A stretch of 64,000 nucleotides of DNA from Chitinophaga sp. (GTDB taxonomy: Bacteria; Bacteroidota; Bacteroidia; Chitinophagales; Chitinophagaceae). The first letter of the stretch is position 1, and each line of letters begins with the position of its first letter. Position numbers and translations under genes: made by a program. Below are positions 7,143-15,823 of this stretch, in pieces. Below the pieces are notes generated by a model. The model was not told where the DNA came from and ran no database searches. It saw nothing but the letters and a program-made list of their open reading frames with translations. Location of the stretch: positions 1 to 64,000 of the forward strand of contig NZ_JAGHZS010000004.1 in assembly GCF_017745275.1 (NCBI RefSeq), read 5' to 3'.

Positions 7143-8479
7143 GGTGTAAACTGTTTAACGGCCTTACCCAGGTCATAGGCTTTCACCTGGTCTTCTAATA
7201 CCGCCGCAATAATGCTGCTGCCGGCCGCGCTGCGGGTACCGCCGGCACAATGTACTACCACCGGCTTATCCAACGGAATTTCGTTGACCCGTTCCCGTAA
7301 TTGGTCCAGGGGAATAGAAAGCGCCTGGTCAAAAATTTTGTAGTCAGCCGCCTCGTTGGGCATACGTACATCAATGATCGTGTAGTTTTCCGGGTGAGCG
7401 GTAAAATCTTCCAGCGGTACGGCATCCATGTGAGCTGCGCCAGTGGTATACACGGCGGCGCCTGTAATGAAAGGTTCATAACCAATTTTAGTGGTTTTCT
7501 TTATAACCTCCTGCAAGGCCGCATCATCGGTTGCCAGCAAATAAAAAGATTCTCCCGGAGCAACAATGCTGCCCAGCCAGGTTTCAAAGCGCCCGCCGTT
7601 TTGTACATTGATGGCCCGTGGCGGGTGTGCCTGTTTGAAAGCGTCGCCGGGGCGGGTATCTATAATGAGGGTGCCTGCCTCAAACGCAGGGATACCGGAC
7701 AACACCGGCACCTTTTGCAGGGAAGCGGCCAAGGGTGCAGCTCCTGCCCTGTTGACATCTACATCATATGTAAAATATTTAGGAATAAAAGGCTGGCTGG
7801 ATAGCAGCTCTTTTACGAATTCCGTTTCCGTTAATTCATCCAGGCTCCAGTTGCTGACTTTCTCGGCTGCAATGGTGCTGCTGTCTTCGTCGCTAAGCGA
7901 CTTACCACAAAGCGTTCCCGCGCCATGTGCCGGGTATACTAATACATCGTCTGCCAGCACCATTAATTTTTCACGCAATGAATGATACATCATCCGCGCC
8001 AGGGCTTCTCTGCCAGCCGTAATATTACCGGCATTTTCGCGCAGGTCGGGGCGGCCACAGTCGCCAATGAATAAGGTATCTCCTGTAAATACAACCCGGT
8101 CTTCGTTCTTATAGGTCAGTACCACACAGATGCTATCGGGCGAATGTCCGGGCGTATTCAGCGCGCGAAGGGTGATATCTCCCAAAACAATGGTATTGCC
8201 TTCATCAAAACTGGTATGCGGATAAGCGGCCCCTACCAGGCGGGAACAATAAATCACCGCGCCGGTAGTTTGATGTAATTCCAGGTGACCACTGATAAAA
8301 TCGGCATGAGGATGTGTTTCAATCACGCCGGTAATTTTTGCATGCAGTGATGCCGCATAAGCGAGGTAAGGCGCCAGATCCCGTGATGGATCAATTAAGA
8401 TGACCTCATTTGAAATTTCGCTGTAAATAGCATAACTGTAATGAGCCAGTCCTTTGTCTTCGAATTGCTGGATATCCAT
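7139..8479 (-). CDS. Persulfide dioxygenase-rhodanese fusion (MBL fold)
   Basis: This 446-residue cytosolic enzyme of sulfide/persulfide metabolism has an MBL domain at residues 1-230 of the ETHE1 type. It carries THPHADFISGH (residues 55-65), GHSPDSI, FTGDTLFIGDCGRPDL and YPAHGAG. The normal HxHxDH motif ends in Phe, a variant I recall from persulfide dioxygenases fused to rhodanese. Two rhodanese domains follow. The first (about 255-345) has no Cys at the active loop (LLATDD) and should be inactive. The second (about 355-446) has the loop VHCAGGTRSA with the catalytic Cys. Such proteins oxidise glutathione persulfide or transfer sulfane sulfur. The stop overlaps the convergent HxlR gene by four bases. 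Confidence 0.9.
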   Translation of the reverse strand: MDIQQFEDKGLAHYSYAIYSEISNEVILIDPSRDLAPYLAYAASLHAKITGVIETHPHADFISGHLELHQTTGAVIYCSRLVGAAYPHTSFDEGNTIVLGDITLRALNTPGHSPDSICVVLTYKNEDRVVFTGDTLFIGDCGRPDLRENAGNITAGREALARMMYHSLREKLMVLADDVLVYPAHGAGTLCGKSLSDEDSSTIAAEKVSNWSLDELTETEFVKELLSSQPFIPKYFTYDVDVNRAGAAPLAASLQKVPVLSGIPAFEAGTLIIDTRPGDAFKQAHPPRAINVQNGGRFETWLGSIVAPGESFYLLATDDAALQEVIKKTTKIGYEPFITGAAVYTTGAAHMDAVPLEDFTAHPENYTIIDVRMPNEAADYKIFDQALSIPLDQLRERVNEIPLDKPVVVHCAGGTRSAAGSSIIAAVLEDQVKAYDLGKAVKQFTP

Positions 8480-8549
8480 GGATACGGTGCTGATTAATGG
8501 TGGTAAAAATACGAGGCGCTTCCACTGCTAAAATAGCTCACTCAATATA

Positions 8550-8570
8550 CTCCCTATAACGGTCAGGGAG
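8550..8570 (-). terminator. Hairpin downstream of the 8611-9414 gene
   Basis: CTCCCT and AGGGAG pair around a 9-base loop 41 bases after the stop of the minus-strand gene. The A run lies on the upstream side for that strand, so it is an imperfect intrinsic terminator. Confidence 0.4.
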
Positions 8571-8610
8571 AAAAAAAGTTTGACGTCGCCCCGTATTTAC
8601 CATGCCACCA

Positions 8611-9414
8611 TTACTTCGCTGTTGCAAACCGGCTGTCAAGATAAGTAGCCAGCCCGGGAAGTTTTACCTTATAGCGGTACATACCTCCGAAGCTGTCTTC
8701 TTCTTTGAGGAACTCATGCCCAACTTTGCTGATCCAGAAAGTCTGGGTATAATGCCCGTTGGGTATATCCCCTTCTATAAACAGCTTCCAGCAATCTACC
8801 GTCCGGTTATCCAGTGTTTGCAGGGCCTCACTGCCAGTTACTTTGTAGGTCACATAAGCCGGTGGTTCCAGGCCGGCATCATAAAAACGGATCACAAATG
8901 TTTTGCCTGCAGCCAGCGGCAGCATTTCAAATGTTTCAATGTCGAGGTGCCAGTTGTAATTGGGCTGATCAAATGCCAGTTTAAATCCGGCGGCTTTGTT
9001 GTCCGGTGTGGCATCGCCTTCAATGCCGGTATGGGACCAGTTGTAGGCTTTTGTCGCCTTTCCTTTGATCTCCGCATGATACAACGGCGAAAAATCGGCT
9101 GCACTATTCACGGAATGAAATACACGGTATCGTGCGGTATCGTCGCTATACCAGTGTTGCGTGATCCTGAATGCAGGCTTATTATCCTGGCTGGTCTTTT
9201 CTATTTCGCGCACCCACAGGCTGAGGTTCAGCATATCGGGGCGTTGTGGCTGCTGGAAATAAACCAGGTATTGCCTTACGCCGGGTTTCAGCAGGCTGGT
9301 ATTCAGCGGATGATGCCGTTGATCTATGGTGTCTGTTTGTGCGCCGGCACGTGCTGCGATTAACAACAAGATAACTACAGGTAAAGCGATTCGTTGCCTG
9401 AACATATGGTACAT
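8611..9414 (-). CDS. Secreted hypothetical protein (possible DUF3108-like beta protein)
   Basis: This 267-residue protein has a clear signal peptide (FRQRIALPVVILLLIAARAG, cut near AGAQ). The mature part is rich in beta-strand patterns such as YLVYFQQPQRPDMLNLSLWV, AGKTFVIRFYD and VGHEFLKEEDSFGG. The alternation and the TVDCWKLFIEG stretch resemble periplasmic DUF3108-type proteins, but the match is by eye only. The start may be the fourth codon (9405). No operon partner is visible. It is separated by about 230 bases from the divergent histidine kinase and by 130 bases from the next gene. Confidence 0.65.
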   Translation of the reverse strand: MYHMFRQRIALPVVILLLIAARAGAQTDTIDQRHHPLNTSLLKPGVRQYLVYFQQPQRPDMLNLSLWVREIEKTSQDNKPAFRITQHWYSDDTARYRVFHSVNSAADFSPLYHAEIKGKATKAYNWSHTGIEGDATPDNKAAGFKLAFDQPNYNWHLDIETFEMLPLAAGKTFVIRFYDAGLEPPAYVTYKVTGSEALQTLDNRTVDCWKLFIEGDIPNGHYTQTFWISKVGHEFLKEEDSFGGMYRYKVKLPGLATYLDSRFATAK

Positions 9415-9650
9415 GTTTATGTAAGATTTAGGTTAATAATACGGTAAGTGTGCATAGGTTACCGGCATCAAAGTTTTCCCGTTTGCAGGAGGATAACAAA
9501 CCTATTCAATCGTTGGGATGATATTTTAAATGAATGCCCGGATCCACCCCGGTTGAAAATAATGCGGCTTCGATTGAACCGGCCGGTTGTTTTATTGAAT
9601 AACGATGGCAGTGCCATGGAATAAGTTTAAAACCTTCGTACATTGGGGAT

Positions 9651-10667
9651 ATGCAATTTCTCCTGGAAATGACCACAAGTACCCGCTTACAATGGCTCCT
9701 ATGGCTGATTGTATTTTTGATGATGTTTTTTTCCATGTTACCTGAAGATGGTTTTAAGGAAGCGGCTCTTTTTTCTTCGCTCAACGTATGTTTCTATGCG
9801 ATTATCATCTATGGCAATATCAATTGGCTATATCCGGCCCTTTACCTGAAAGGCCGTTTAGTAGCGTATATCCTGGCGGCATTCTTTTTCCTCGCCATAA
9901 CAGGCCTGATTCGCGCCTACCTGCTGGACTGGATGTATATTACCTGGTTTGCACCCGGCTTCCGGCCTACCACCATTCCCATTTTACTGCGGTATATGGC
10001 GGGTATTCCGCTGCTGTTTTCACTCAGCTTTATTTTCCGGATTGCCATCATTTACTTTTCGCTGAAACAACAGGCTGCGGCATTGGTACTACAAAATGCC
10101 AAAACAGAATTAAACCTGTTGAAGTCGCAGGTACAGCCGCATTTCCTGTTTAATACCCTCAACAATATTTACTATGAAGCTTACCGTGAAGCCCCCCGTA
10201 CCGCGGTGTTGATAGAACGGTTATCGGAAATCATGCGGTATTTTGTGGATGAAAGTCCTAAAGACCTGGTGCAGTTATCTACCGAAATCAGTTTCCTGGA
10301 AAATTATATTGCGCTGGAAAAGATCCGTATCCGCCATGAAATTACGCTTACCTTTAACTGTAAAGTAGCCGATGGCAGCAGTATTCCCCCCATGCTGCTG
10401 ATGACGTTTGTAGAGAATATCTTCAAACATGGCATTGACAAAACCAGTATGCATAATGTAATTGATATCACCCTGCTGCAGGATCACCAACAGTTGTTGT
10501 TTACCACCCGGAATAGTTTACCGGAAGATGCCTCCGGCCAACGGCCAGGAGGTTCCGGTATCGACAATCTACGGAAGCGACTCACGCTGTTATACGGTGA
10601 CGCCTATACGTTACAAACGGAAAAAACCGCCACTCATTTCACCGCCTTTTTATCTGTTCCCATATGA
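9651..10667 (+). CDS. LytS-type sensor histidine kinase
   Basis: This 338-residue membrane kinase has four hydrophobic segments in residues 10-140 (LLWLIVFLMMFF, CFYAIIIYG, AYILAAFFFLAI, LLFSLSFIF). They are followed by a His-kinase domain with SQVQPHFLFNTLNN, phospho-His at about residue 164, and an ATPase domain with LLMTFVENIFKHGID (N box) and GGSGIDNLRKRL (G box). There is no large periplasmic domain, so the membrane part itself is the likely sensor. The next gene, a LytTR response regulator, starts inside its stop codon region (ATGA), which shows translational coupling. Confidence 0.93.
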   Translation: MQFLLEMTTSTRLQWLLWLIVFLMMFFSMLPEDGFKEAALFSSLNVCFYAIIIYGNINWLYPALYLKGRLVAYILAAFFFLAITGLIRAYLLDWMYITWFAPGFRPTTIPILLRYMAGIPLLFSLSFIFRIAIIYFSLKQQAAALVLQNAKTELNLLKSQVQPHFLFNTLNNIYYEAYREAPRTAVLIERLSEIMRYFVDESPKDLVQLSTEISFLENYIALEKIRIRHEITLTFNCKVADGSSIPPMLLMTFVENIFKHGIDKTSMHNVIDITLLQDHQQLLFTTRNSLPEDASGQRPGGSGIDNLRKRLTLLYGDAYTLQTEKTATHFTAFLSVPI

Positions 10668-11371
10668 GCCTGACATGCATTATTGTAGACGATGAACCCA
10701 ATGCAGTGAACCTGCTGGAACTGCATATACAGCAAACCAGTGACTGGCAACTACTTGCCAAATGCTACAATGCATTGGAGGCCCTGGCTTTCCTGAAAAC
10801 AAATAAAACAGACCTGATTTTCCTGGATATCAATATGCCTAAACTGGATGGCATGGAGCTGGCCGCCCTGTTGCCCCCGGAAGTAAAAATTGTATTCACC
10901 ACCGCCTATGCAGAGTACGCTGCGGCCAGTTACAATTTCCAGACTATCGACTACCTGCTGAAACCTATTACCTTAAAGCGTTTCCTGGCCGCGCAGCAAA
11001 AAATAGTAACAGCGTTTAGCCATGCCCGTTTACCGGATGCCAGCACGGCGTCTGCACCGGATTACTTCTTTGTAAAATCCGGTAAAACTTTGCAACAGAT
11101 CCGTTTACCGGAGCTGCTTTACTTCGAAGGGGAAAAAGAATATGTCCGCGTAGTGACGGTTAAAGGTGAGACATTGGTATACAAACGCCTGAAAGATATT
11201 GCGGAACAACTGGGGCCGCCATTTATCAGGGTACATAATTCGTATATTGTCAATACCGGGCGGATTGATAAAATACAGGATAATCATATATTCATTGGAG
11301 AAAAAAGTATCCCGTTGAGTGATAAGTTCAGAGCGGGTTTTATGGAATTGATCCAGCAGCGGTTTTTATAA
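10664..11371 (+). CDS. LytTR family response regulator
   Basis: This 235-residue regulator has a receiver domain at residues 1-118 (IVDDEP acid pocket, phospho-acceptor Asp at about 54 in FLDINMP, and KP in YLLKPIT). A LytTR DNA-binding domain follows at residues 130-235 (FFVKSGKTLQQIRLPELLYF, RVHNSYIVN, GEKSIPLSDKF). It should be phosphorylated by the kinase encoded directly upstream with a four-base overlap. LytTR proteins bind paired direct repeats. None stands out in this interval, so the target is open. The membrane-protein gene 13 bases downstream is the closest candidate member of the unit. Confidence 0.95.
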   Translation: MSLTCIIVDDEPNAVNLLELHIQQTSDWQLLAKCYNALEALAFLKTNKTDLIFLDINMPKLDGMELAALLPPEVKIVFTTAYAEYAAASYNFQTIDYLLKPITLKRFLAAQQKIVTAFSHARLPDASTASAPDYFFVKSGKTLQQIRLPELLYFEGEKEYVRVVTVKGETLVYKRLKDIAEQLGPPFIRVHNSYIVNTGRIDKIQDNHIFIGEKSIPLSDKFRAGFMELIQQRFL

Positions 11372-11384
11372 TTAAAGTATCTCT

Positions 11385-11909
11385 ATGAGCTTACGTAGCA
11401 TATTTCCTTATATCGCGATTGTATTCCTGTTTGCATTTGTTTACTGGCTGACGATGGTGATTCCTACCGAAACATTGTATGCCATCTTTGGGGAGAAATG
11501 GCAGAACAATTGGCGGAGTACGAAGCTAGCTATTCAGATAGGTATCTTTGACTATGGATTAACGCCTTCGATATTGATGGTAAATATATTGGAGTATTGT
11601 ACTACTGCTGAACATGGATTATTTAGGCGGATTTTGAAATCTACACTAACTATCATATTGGTATTTATAACTGCCTGGTGCATTTATCAGCTAATGGGCG
11701 CACCAAAAGTGTTTAATATGTATTATTACCACGGGTCCCCTGCCCGCCTTTGGTGTACACTCATCATTGTTTTCACTTTCCTGAGCCTCATAGTGCTTGA
11801 ATTAATGCTGATATTTTTATTCTCATTAATCCCGAAAGAAAAAATTATCAGGCGTATTCCTTCATGGCTGCGAATAGAAGCCAGGCCAAACAATATTAAC
11901 ACTCATTGA
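11385..11909 (+). CDS. Hypothetical four-TM membrane protein downstream of LytTR system
   Basis: This 174-residue integral membrane protein has about four hydrophobic segments (residues 7-26, 48-66, 84-103 and 121-146) and a basic C-terminal tail (KEKIIRRIPSWLRIEARP). I do not recognise the family. It follows the LytTR regulator by 13 bases on the same strand, so it is likely the third gene of that operon. It could be an accessory sensor or output protein. Confidence 0.65.
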   Translation: MSLRSIFPYIAIVFLFAFVYWLTMVIPTETLYAIFGEKWQNNWRSTKLAIQIGIFDYGLTPSILMVNILEYCTTAEHGLFRRILKSTLTIILVFITAWCIYQLMGAPKVFNMYYYHGSPARLWCTLIIVFTFLSLIVLELMLIFLFSLIPKEKIIRRIPSWLRIEARPNNINTH

Positions 11910-11950
11910 TACCGTATCTTTAAATGGCCTAAATTGTATCATTTATGTCG

Positions 11951-11981
11951 TTTGAGACAACACCGCATCGTTGTATTTTTG
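11951..11981 (+). promoter_or_regulatory. Consensus Bacteroidota promoter (TTTG-N19-TAnnTTTG)
   Basis: TTTG (11951-11954), a 19-base spacer and TATTTTTG (11974-11981) match the -33/-7 consensus of the Bacteroidota primary sigma factor exactly. The ATG of the GlxA-type gene is only four bases beyond the -7 element, so the transcript would be leaderless or almost so. Confidence 0.75.
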
Positions 11982-11985
11982 CTAC

Positions 11986-13014
11986 ATGAAACGCCATAAT
12001 CCATCTGTTCCTGTTGTCCGCGAACGAAAGCTCACGGTTATTGTGGTCATGTCGGGGAATATATTGCTGGATATAGCAGGACCGGTAGATGTATTTGCCA
12101 CCGCAGCCAAAATGCTGGCAGCCAAAGGCGCACCACAGGATTATGATATATTGGTAGCGGCTCCCGGTCGCACCACGGCGATTCCCTGCAGTGGTGGTAT
12201 GCAATTGCACTGTTCCAGTTCCATACTGGATGCCGGCCCTATTGATACTTTACTGGTAGCGGGCTACGACAGCCACGCAGAAAACCAGCGGGATTATGAC
12301 GGATTTTATGCGTGGTTGGCTGTTGCCGCAAAAGATATACGAAGAATCGGTTCCATTTGCGTAGGCGCGTTTGCGTTAGCCAAAGCAGGCTTACTTAACG
12401 GCAAACAGGTAACCACCCACTGGGAGTACTGTGAGCAGTTGCAATGCAACTATCCGGCGGTACAGGTAAACCCCAATCCATTCTTTATCAAAGACGGGAA
12501 TATATACACTTCCGGCGGTGTATCTTCCGGCATGGACCTGGCATTGGCGCTGATTGAGGAAGACCATGGAAAGGACCTTGCAATGCAGGTAGCACGTAAG
12601 CTGGTGCTTTATCTAAAACGTCCCGGATCACAAGCTTCATTCAACGCATTGGTGCCGGTATATGCCATCCAGGATACCCTGGCAGGCAGGCTGCGTAACT
12701 GGATTGTAAAACACGCTCACCTGCAAATTGGCGTACCGGAACTGGCGGAGCAGGTGAATATGAGCACCCGCCATTTCAGCCGGATCTTCACCAGCGAAAC
12801 CGGTTTATCACCCGCCAAATTCGTAGAAAAACTGCGGGTAGAACTGGCCAGGAAATACCTGGAAGACAGCTCCCTGAGCATAGAAGCGATTGCAGAAAAA
12901 TGCGGACTAGGCAGCGTCGTATCTATGCGACGGATCTTTCTCCGGCAATTGTTACTATCGCCCAGCGACTACCGGAAAACGTTCCGCAGCTCCCTGGCAA
13001 AGGCCCATCATTAG
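11986..13014 (+). CDS. GlxA family transcriptional regulator (DJ-1/PfpI + AraC)
   Basis: This 342-residue regulator has an N-terminal DJ-1/PfpI-like domain at about residues 14-190, with GNILLDIAGPVDVFA and the nucleophile-elbow-like SICVGAFALAKAG. The C-terminal AraC double helix-turn-helix domain covers about residues 230-335 (LAEQVNMSTRHFSRIFTSET and IEAIAEKCGLGSVVSMRRIF). Proteins of this architecture regulate genes for nitrogenous or osmolyte metabolites. The ligand here is unknown. I chose the ATG at 11986. The frame also opens at TTG 11971, but that lies inside the promoter -7 element. The HD-domain gene follows about 100 bases later. Confidence 0.92.
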   Translation: MKRHNPSVPVVRERKLTVIVVMSGNILLDIAGPVDVFATAAKMLAAKGAPQDYDILVAAPGRTTAIPCSGGMQLHCSSSILDAGPIDTLLVAGYDSHAENQRDYDGFYAWLAVAAKDIRRIGSICVGAFALAKAGLLNGKQVTTHWEYCEQLQCNYPAVQVNPNPFFIKDGNIYTSGGVSSGMDLALALIEEDHGKDLAMQVARKLVLYLKRPGSQASFNALVPVYAIQDTLAGRLRNWIVKHAHLQIGVPELAEQVNMSTRHFSRIFTSETGLSPAKFVEKLRVELARKYLEDSSLSIEAIAEKCGLGSVVSMRRIFLRQLLLSPSDYRKTFRSSLAKAHH

Positions 13015-13110
13015 GCGCTACACCCAGGTATCCATCTCCCCTGACTAATCACTGATAAGACATCCTTTCTTTTCATAATGGCATTGGTATGCCCTAAATA
13101 CATTATATCC

Positions 13111-13776
13111 ATGCAAACACAACTCCCCTCCCATCTCCCGGCAATGTTGGCATTACCGGAAGATCACATTTCCCGCGAAGCGCTGCAATTTGTAAAAAAG
13201 CATGAATCGCCGGCCCTCTATCATCATAGCATCCGTAGTTTTATTTTTGCCCGCCTGTATGCCGTCCACAAAGGCTTACACCGGGAGCCCGATTACAAAG
13301 AAAACCTGCTTTTTCTGTCTTGCCTGTTTCATGATATGGGGCTTACGGATATTGGCAATGGTCCCCAGCGATTTGAAGTGGAAGGAGCTGACCAGGCATT
13401 ATTATTTCTTGCTGACACTCCTTGCTCCCACCAGGATGCGGACATTATATGGCAGGCCATTGCGCTACATACTTCTTCCGGTATTGCCGAACGACGGGGC
13501 ACCATTCCCCTGTTGACCCGGATGGGCATTGTGATGGACTTCGGCGGCCCGCTCACGGCCTTTGTTACCGATGAACAAGCCAATGCTATTTTCACGGCCT
13601 GGCCGCGACTGTCTCTCGCCACTCACATAACAGATTGCATTGTTGGGCAGTGCAGGGCCAATCCTGCCAAAGCGCATCGCTATGCCATTGCCGGCGAGTT
13701 GCTGCGGGAGCGATCTACCGGCAACGGCACTACGCAATTAGAAGAAAATACTATTCATGGCAGATGGGGAAATTAA
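13111..13776 (+). CDS. HD domain hydrolase (cyanamide hydratase-like)
   Basis: This protein of about 221 residues has a metal-dependent HD phosphohydrolase-type domain. It shows YHHSIRSFIFARLY (first His), SCLFHDMGLTD (HD pair) and IWQAIALHTSSGIAE (distal His). The pattern is the one seen in the cyanamide hydratase-like subgroup of HD proteins, but the substrate is not established. The start MQTQLPSHLP is preferred. An ATG 11 codons upstream (13078) is possible. It lies downstream of the GlxA-type regulator on the same strand and nine bases short of the convergent M1 peptidase gene. Confidence 0.8.
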   Translation: MQTQLPSHLPAMLALPEDHISREALQFVKKHESPALYHHSIRSFIFARLYAVHKGLHREPDYKENLLFLSCLFHDMGLTDIGNGPQRFEVEGADQALLFLADTPCSHQDADIIWQAIALHTSSGIAERRGTIPLLTRMGIVMDFGGPLTAFVTDEQANAIFTAWPRLSLATHITDCIVGQCRANPAKAHRYAIAGELLRERSTGNGTTQLEENTIHGRWGN

Positions 13777-13785
13777 AATATTGAC

Positions 13786-15777
13786 TCACGCAGGCTTCTG
13801 CCCTACGGTAGCCAACAACAGCGCGACCTTAGCCGCCATACCATCGGCTTGCCGGTTCTGCTGGTCTGCTTTTACCGCCTGATCGCAGGCCCATTGCAAT
13901 AGCGCGGTGTCTTTTTTTGCGGCAGCCAGTTGCGCCACGCGATAGTAGATGTAAGCCAGCAGTTCCGGCGCATGCGACTCACATTTAATGCTGCGCATAT
14001 AATAGTTCAGCGCCTCCTCCGGTTTATTTTGCATGGCCGCAATACGTCCGAGGTGATAGAGCAGCGTAGATGCCACACCGGTAGTATCGTTGGGGATACC
14101 TTCCTTCAGGTAGGACTGCGCCAGTTGTATCGCCTCCTCATTTTTATCTGCAAGGCGGAGATTGAGCACCCGCACTGCTTTCGCCTGGGATTTGGCCAGC
14201 GGTGTAAGGCTTTCGTCCCAGTGCAATACCCGGAAATAAGGATCTACCTGTACGGTTTTCACGGCTCCGTTGACAGGGAGCTTAAAAGTTTGTAAACGTT
14301 GGTCCACCAAGAGTTGATGCATAGCGGAAGTACCGTTATCATAAGTAACGAGTACTTCTAACGGTAACCGGTATACGCTATCTGCCTGGGTGATGTTTAG
14401 CTGGAGTTCCTGTTGATGTTGCTGCCAGGTGCTTTGCCATGAAGGCGCACCGGTTCTTTCGAACCATTGATTAAAAAACCATTGCAGCGATTGACCATAT
14501 CCCTTTTCTATCTCCCGCTGAAAATCCTCCCAGCTGACACCCGTTTGCCGGTACTTTTCACCGATATTTCGAAGTGCTTCATTAAACACCCGGCGGCCTA
14601 CTGTAGCGGCCAGCAGGTCTAATGCCAGGAAGCCTTTGCTGTCGGCCAGGATATGATCATTGGCGCCGGTGAGGGCTACCAGGGGTTCATCATTACCAGC
14701 AGCGGCATTTTTCAGGTAGCCCAACCCAGATTGGTCCCGCAAGTAGCCGGGATAGCCGGTCCGCCGATAATCCATGGCGTGGGTGCTGTCGAAGTAAGCA
14801 ACTGTTTGCAGCGAGCCATATTGCGCCAGTGCTTCAGAAATCATGGATTCACCCTTGCTACCTCTGGCTCTTACTTTATTGCCCCACCACTGGTGGCCGA
14901 TCTCATGACCGAAAAGCGCATAGTTAAATTGTCGCAGTGCAGCAGTAGGCATTACTACGCCGCCTAAAATACTGGCGCCGCCGATACCGGTCAACTCCGA
15001 TACTGCATCCGGAAATTCGATAATGGAAAAATTAGGAATAGTCAGGGGGCCAAAGTGCTGCGATAGGAAACTCAATACCCTGGACGCTTTGGCGGACAAG
15101 TCGCTGCCATTAATCCCGCTGCTGAGGCTATAAGTATAGAAGGCATGGTTTCCTTTATATTCCTGCCTGGAATAATTTCCGATGTACAGGGAGAAAATAT
15201 CGGGTTGAGTATAGTGATAAGTAAAAGTTCGTTTATCCGTAGCCGTATTTACTTCACCCGTAGCCGCCGCCATCACTGCCATCAATTTTGCAGATGTAGT
15301 GACGGCGATACTACCCGTACCACGGGCGCAACTACCGGTGCTGTCGTCTTCCCGGGAAATTACCTGCGGATACCAGGCCGACCCGTATCCACCGGCCATA
15401 CAGAACGTGCTGTCGAGATAATATTGGAAAGTGGGTGCAGATCCCCGATCATATGCATATTCTACCTGTACATGGGTACCGGGTTTAAGGGCAGGATGAA
15501 AATACCAGCGGTAAACGATATCTCCGCCGGCGTTCACGGAGGTATCCATGCGTCCTGCGGCGCCTTTCATCTGCCAGGTGACGTTGCCCGTACCACGACT
15601 AACCACAATATCCAGGGAATCCGCACAGGCAGGCGCTGTTTCAAACGACAAACTACCTTGAACGATAAAGCTGCGTTGCTGCAGATCTACAGCAGCTTTT
15701 ATCCGGTAATCCACCTGGTGCTGAGCAGCTAAAAAAGAGGGTAACAACAAACATATAAAGACAAGTACCCGACGCAT
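13786..15777 (-). CDS. M1-like metallopeptidase with TPR-like C terminus
   Basis: This protein of about 663 residues has a signal peptide (MRRVLVFICLLLPSFLAAQ) and an M1-type catalytic region with HEIGHQWWGNKV near residue 290 and the downstream glutamate in ISEALAQYG. The spacing between the HEXXH and this Glu is 19 rather than the usual 18 residues. The exopeptidase GxMEN motif is replaced by ELTGIGGASIL, so classical aminopeptidase activity is doubtful. The C-terminal 120 residues look like helical TPR repeats (TLLYHLGRIAAMQNKPEEAL). It is likely periplasmic or surface-located. It follows the AraC gene by 46 bases, so GNAT, AraC and M1 may form one operon. Confidence 0.85.
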   Translation of the reverse strand: MRRVLVFICLLLPSFLAAQHQVDYRIKAAVDLQQRSFIVQGSLSFETAPACADSLDIVVSRGTGNVTWQMKGAAGRMDTSVNAGGDIVYRWYFHPALKPGTHVQVEYAYDRGSAPTFQYYLDSTFCMAGGYGSAWYPQVISREDDSTGSCARGTGSIAVTTSAKLMAVMAAATGEVNTATDKRTFTYHYTQPDIFSLYIGNYSRQEYKGNHAFYTYSLSSGINGSDLSAKASRVLSFLSQHFGPLTIPNFSIIEFPDAVSELTGIGGASILGGVVMPTAALRQFNYALFGHEIGHQWWGNKVRARGSKGESMISEALAQYGSLQTVAYFDSTHAMDYRRTGYPGYLRDQSGLGYLKNAAAGNDEPLVALTGANDHILADSKGFLALDLLAATVGRRVFNEALRNIGEKYRQTGVSWEDFQREIEKGYGQSLQWFFNQWFERTGAPSWQSTWQQHQQELQLNITQADSVYRLPLEVLVTYDNGTSAMHQLLVDQRLQTFKLPVNGAVKTVQVDPYFRVLHWDESLTPLAKSQAKAVRVLNLRLADKNEEAIQLAQSYLKEGIPNDTTGVASTLLYHLGRIAAMQNKPEEALNYYMRSIKCESHAPELLAYIYYRVAQLAAAKKDTALLQWACDQAVKADQQNRQADGMAAKVALLLATVGQKPA

Positions 15778-15823
15778 ATTTTTTTTATACAAAGTAAGGG
15801 TATGGCTGTCCAAAAAAATGGTA

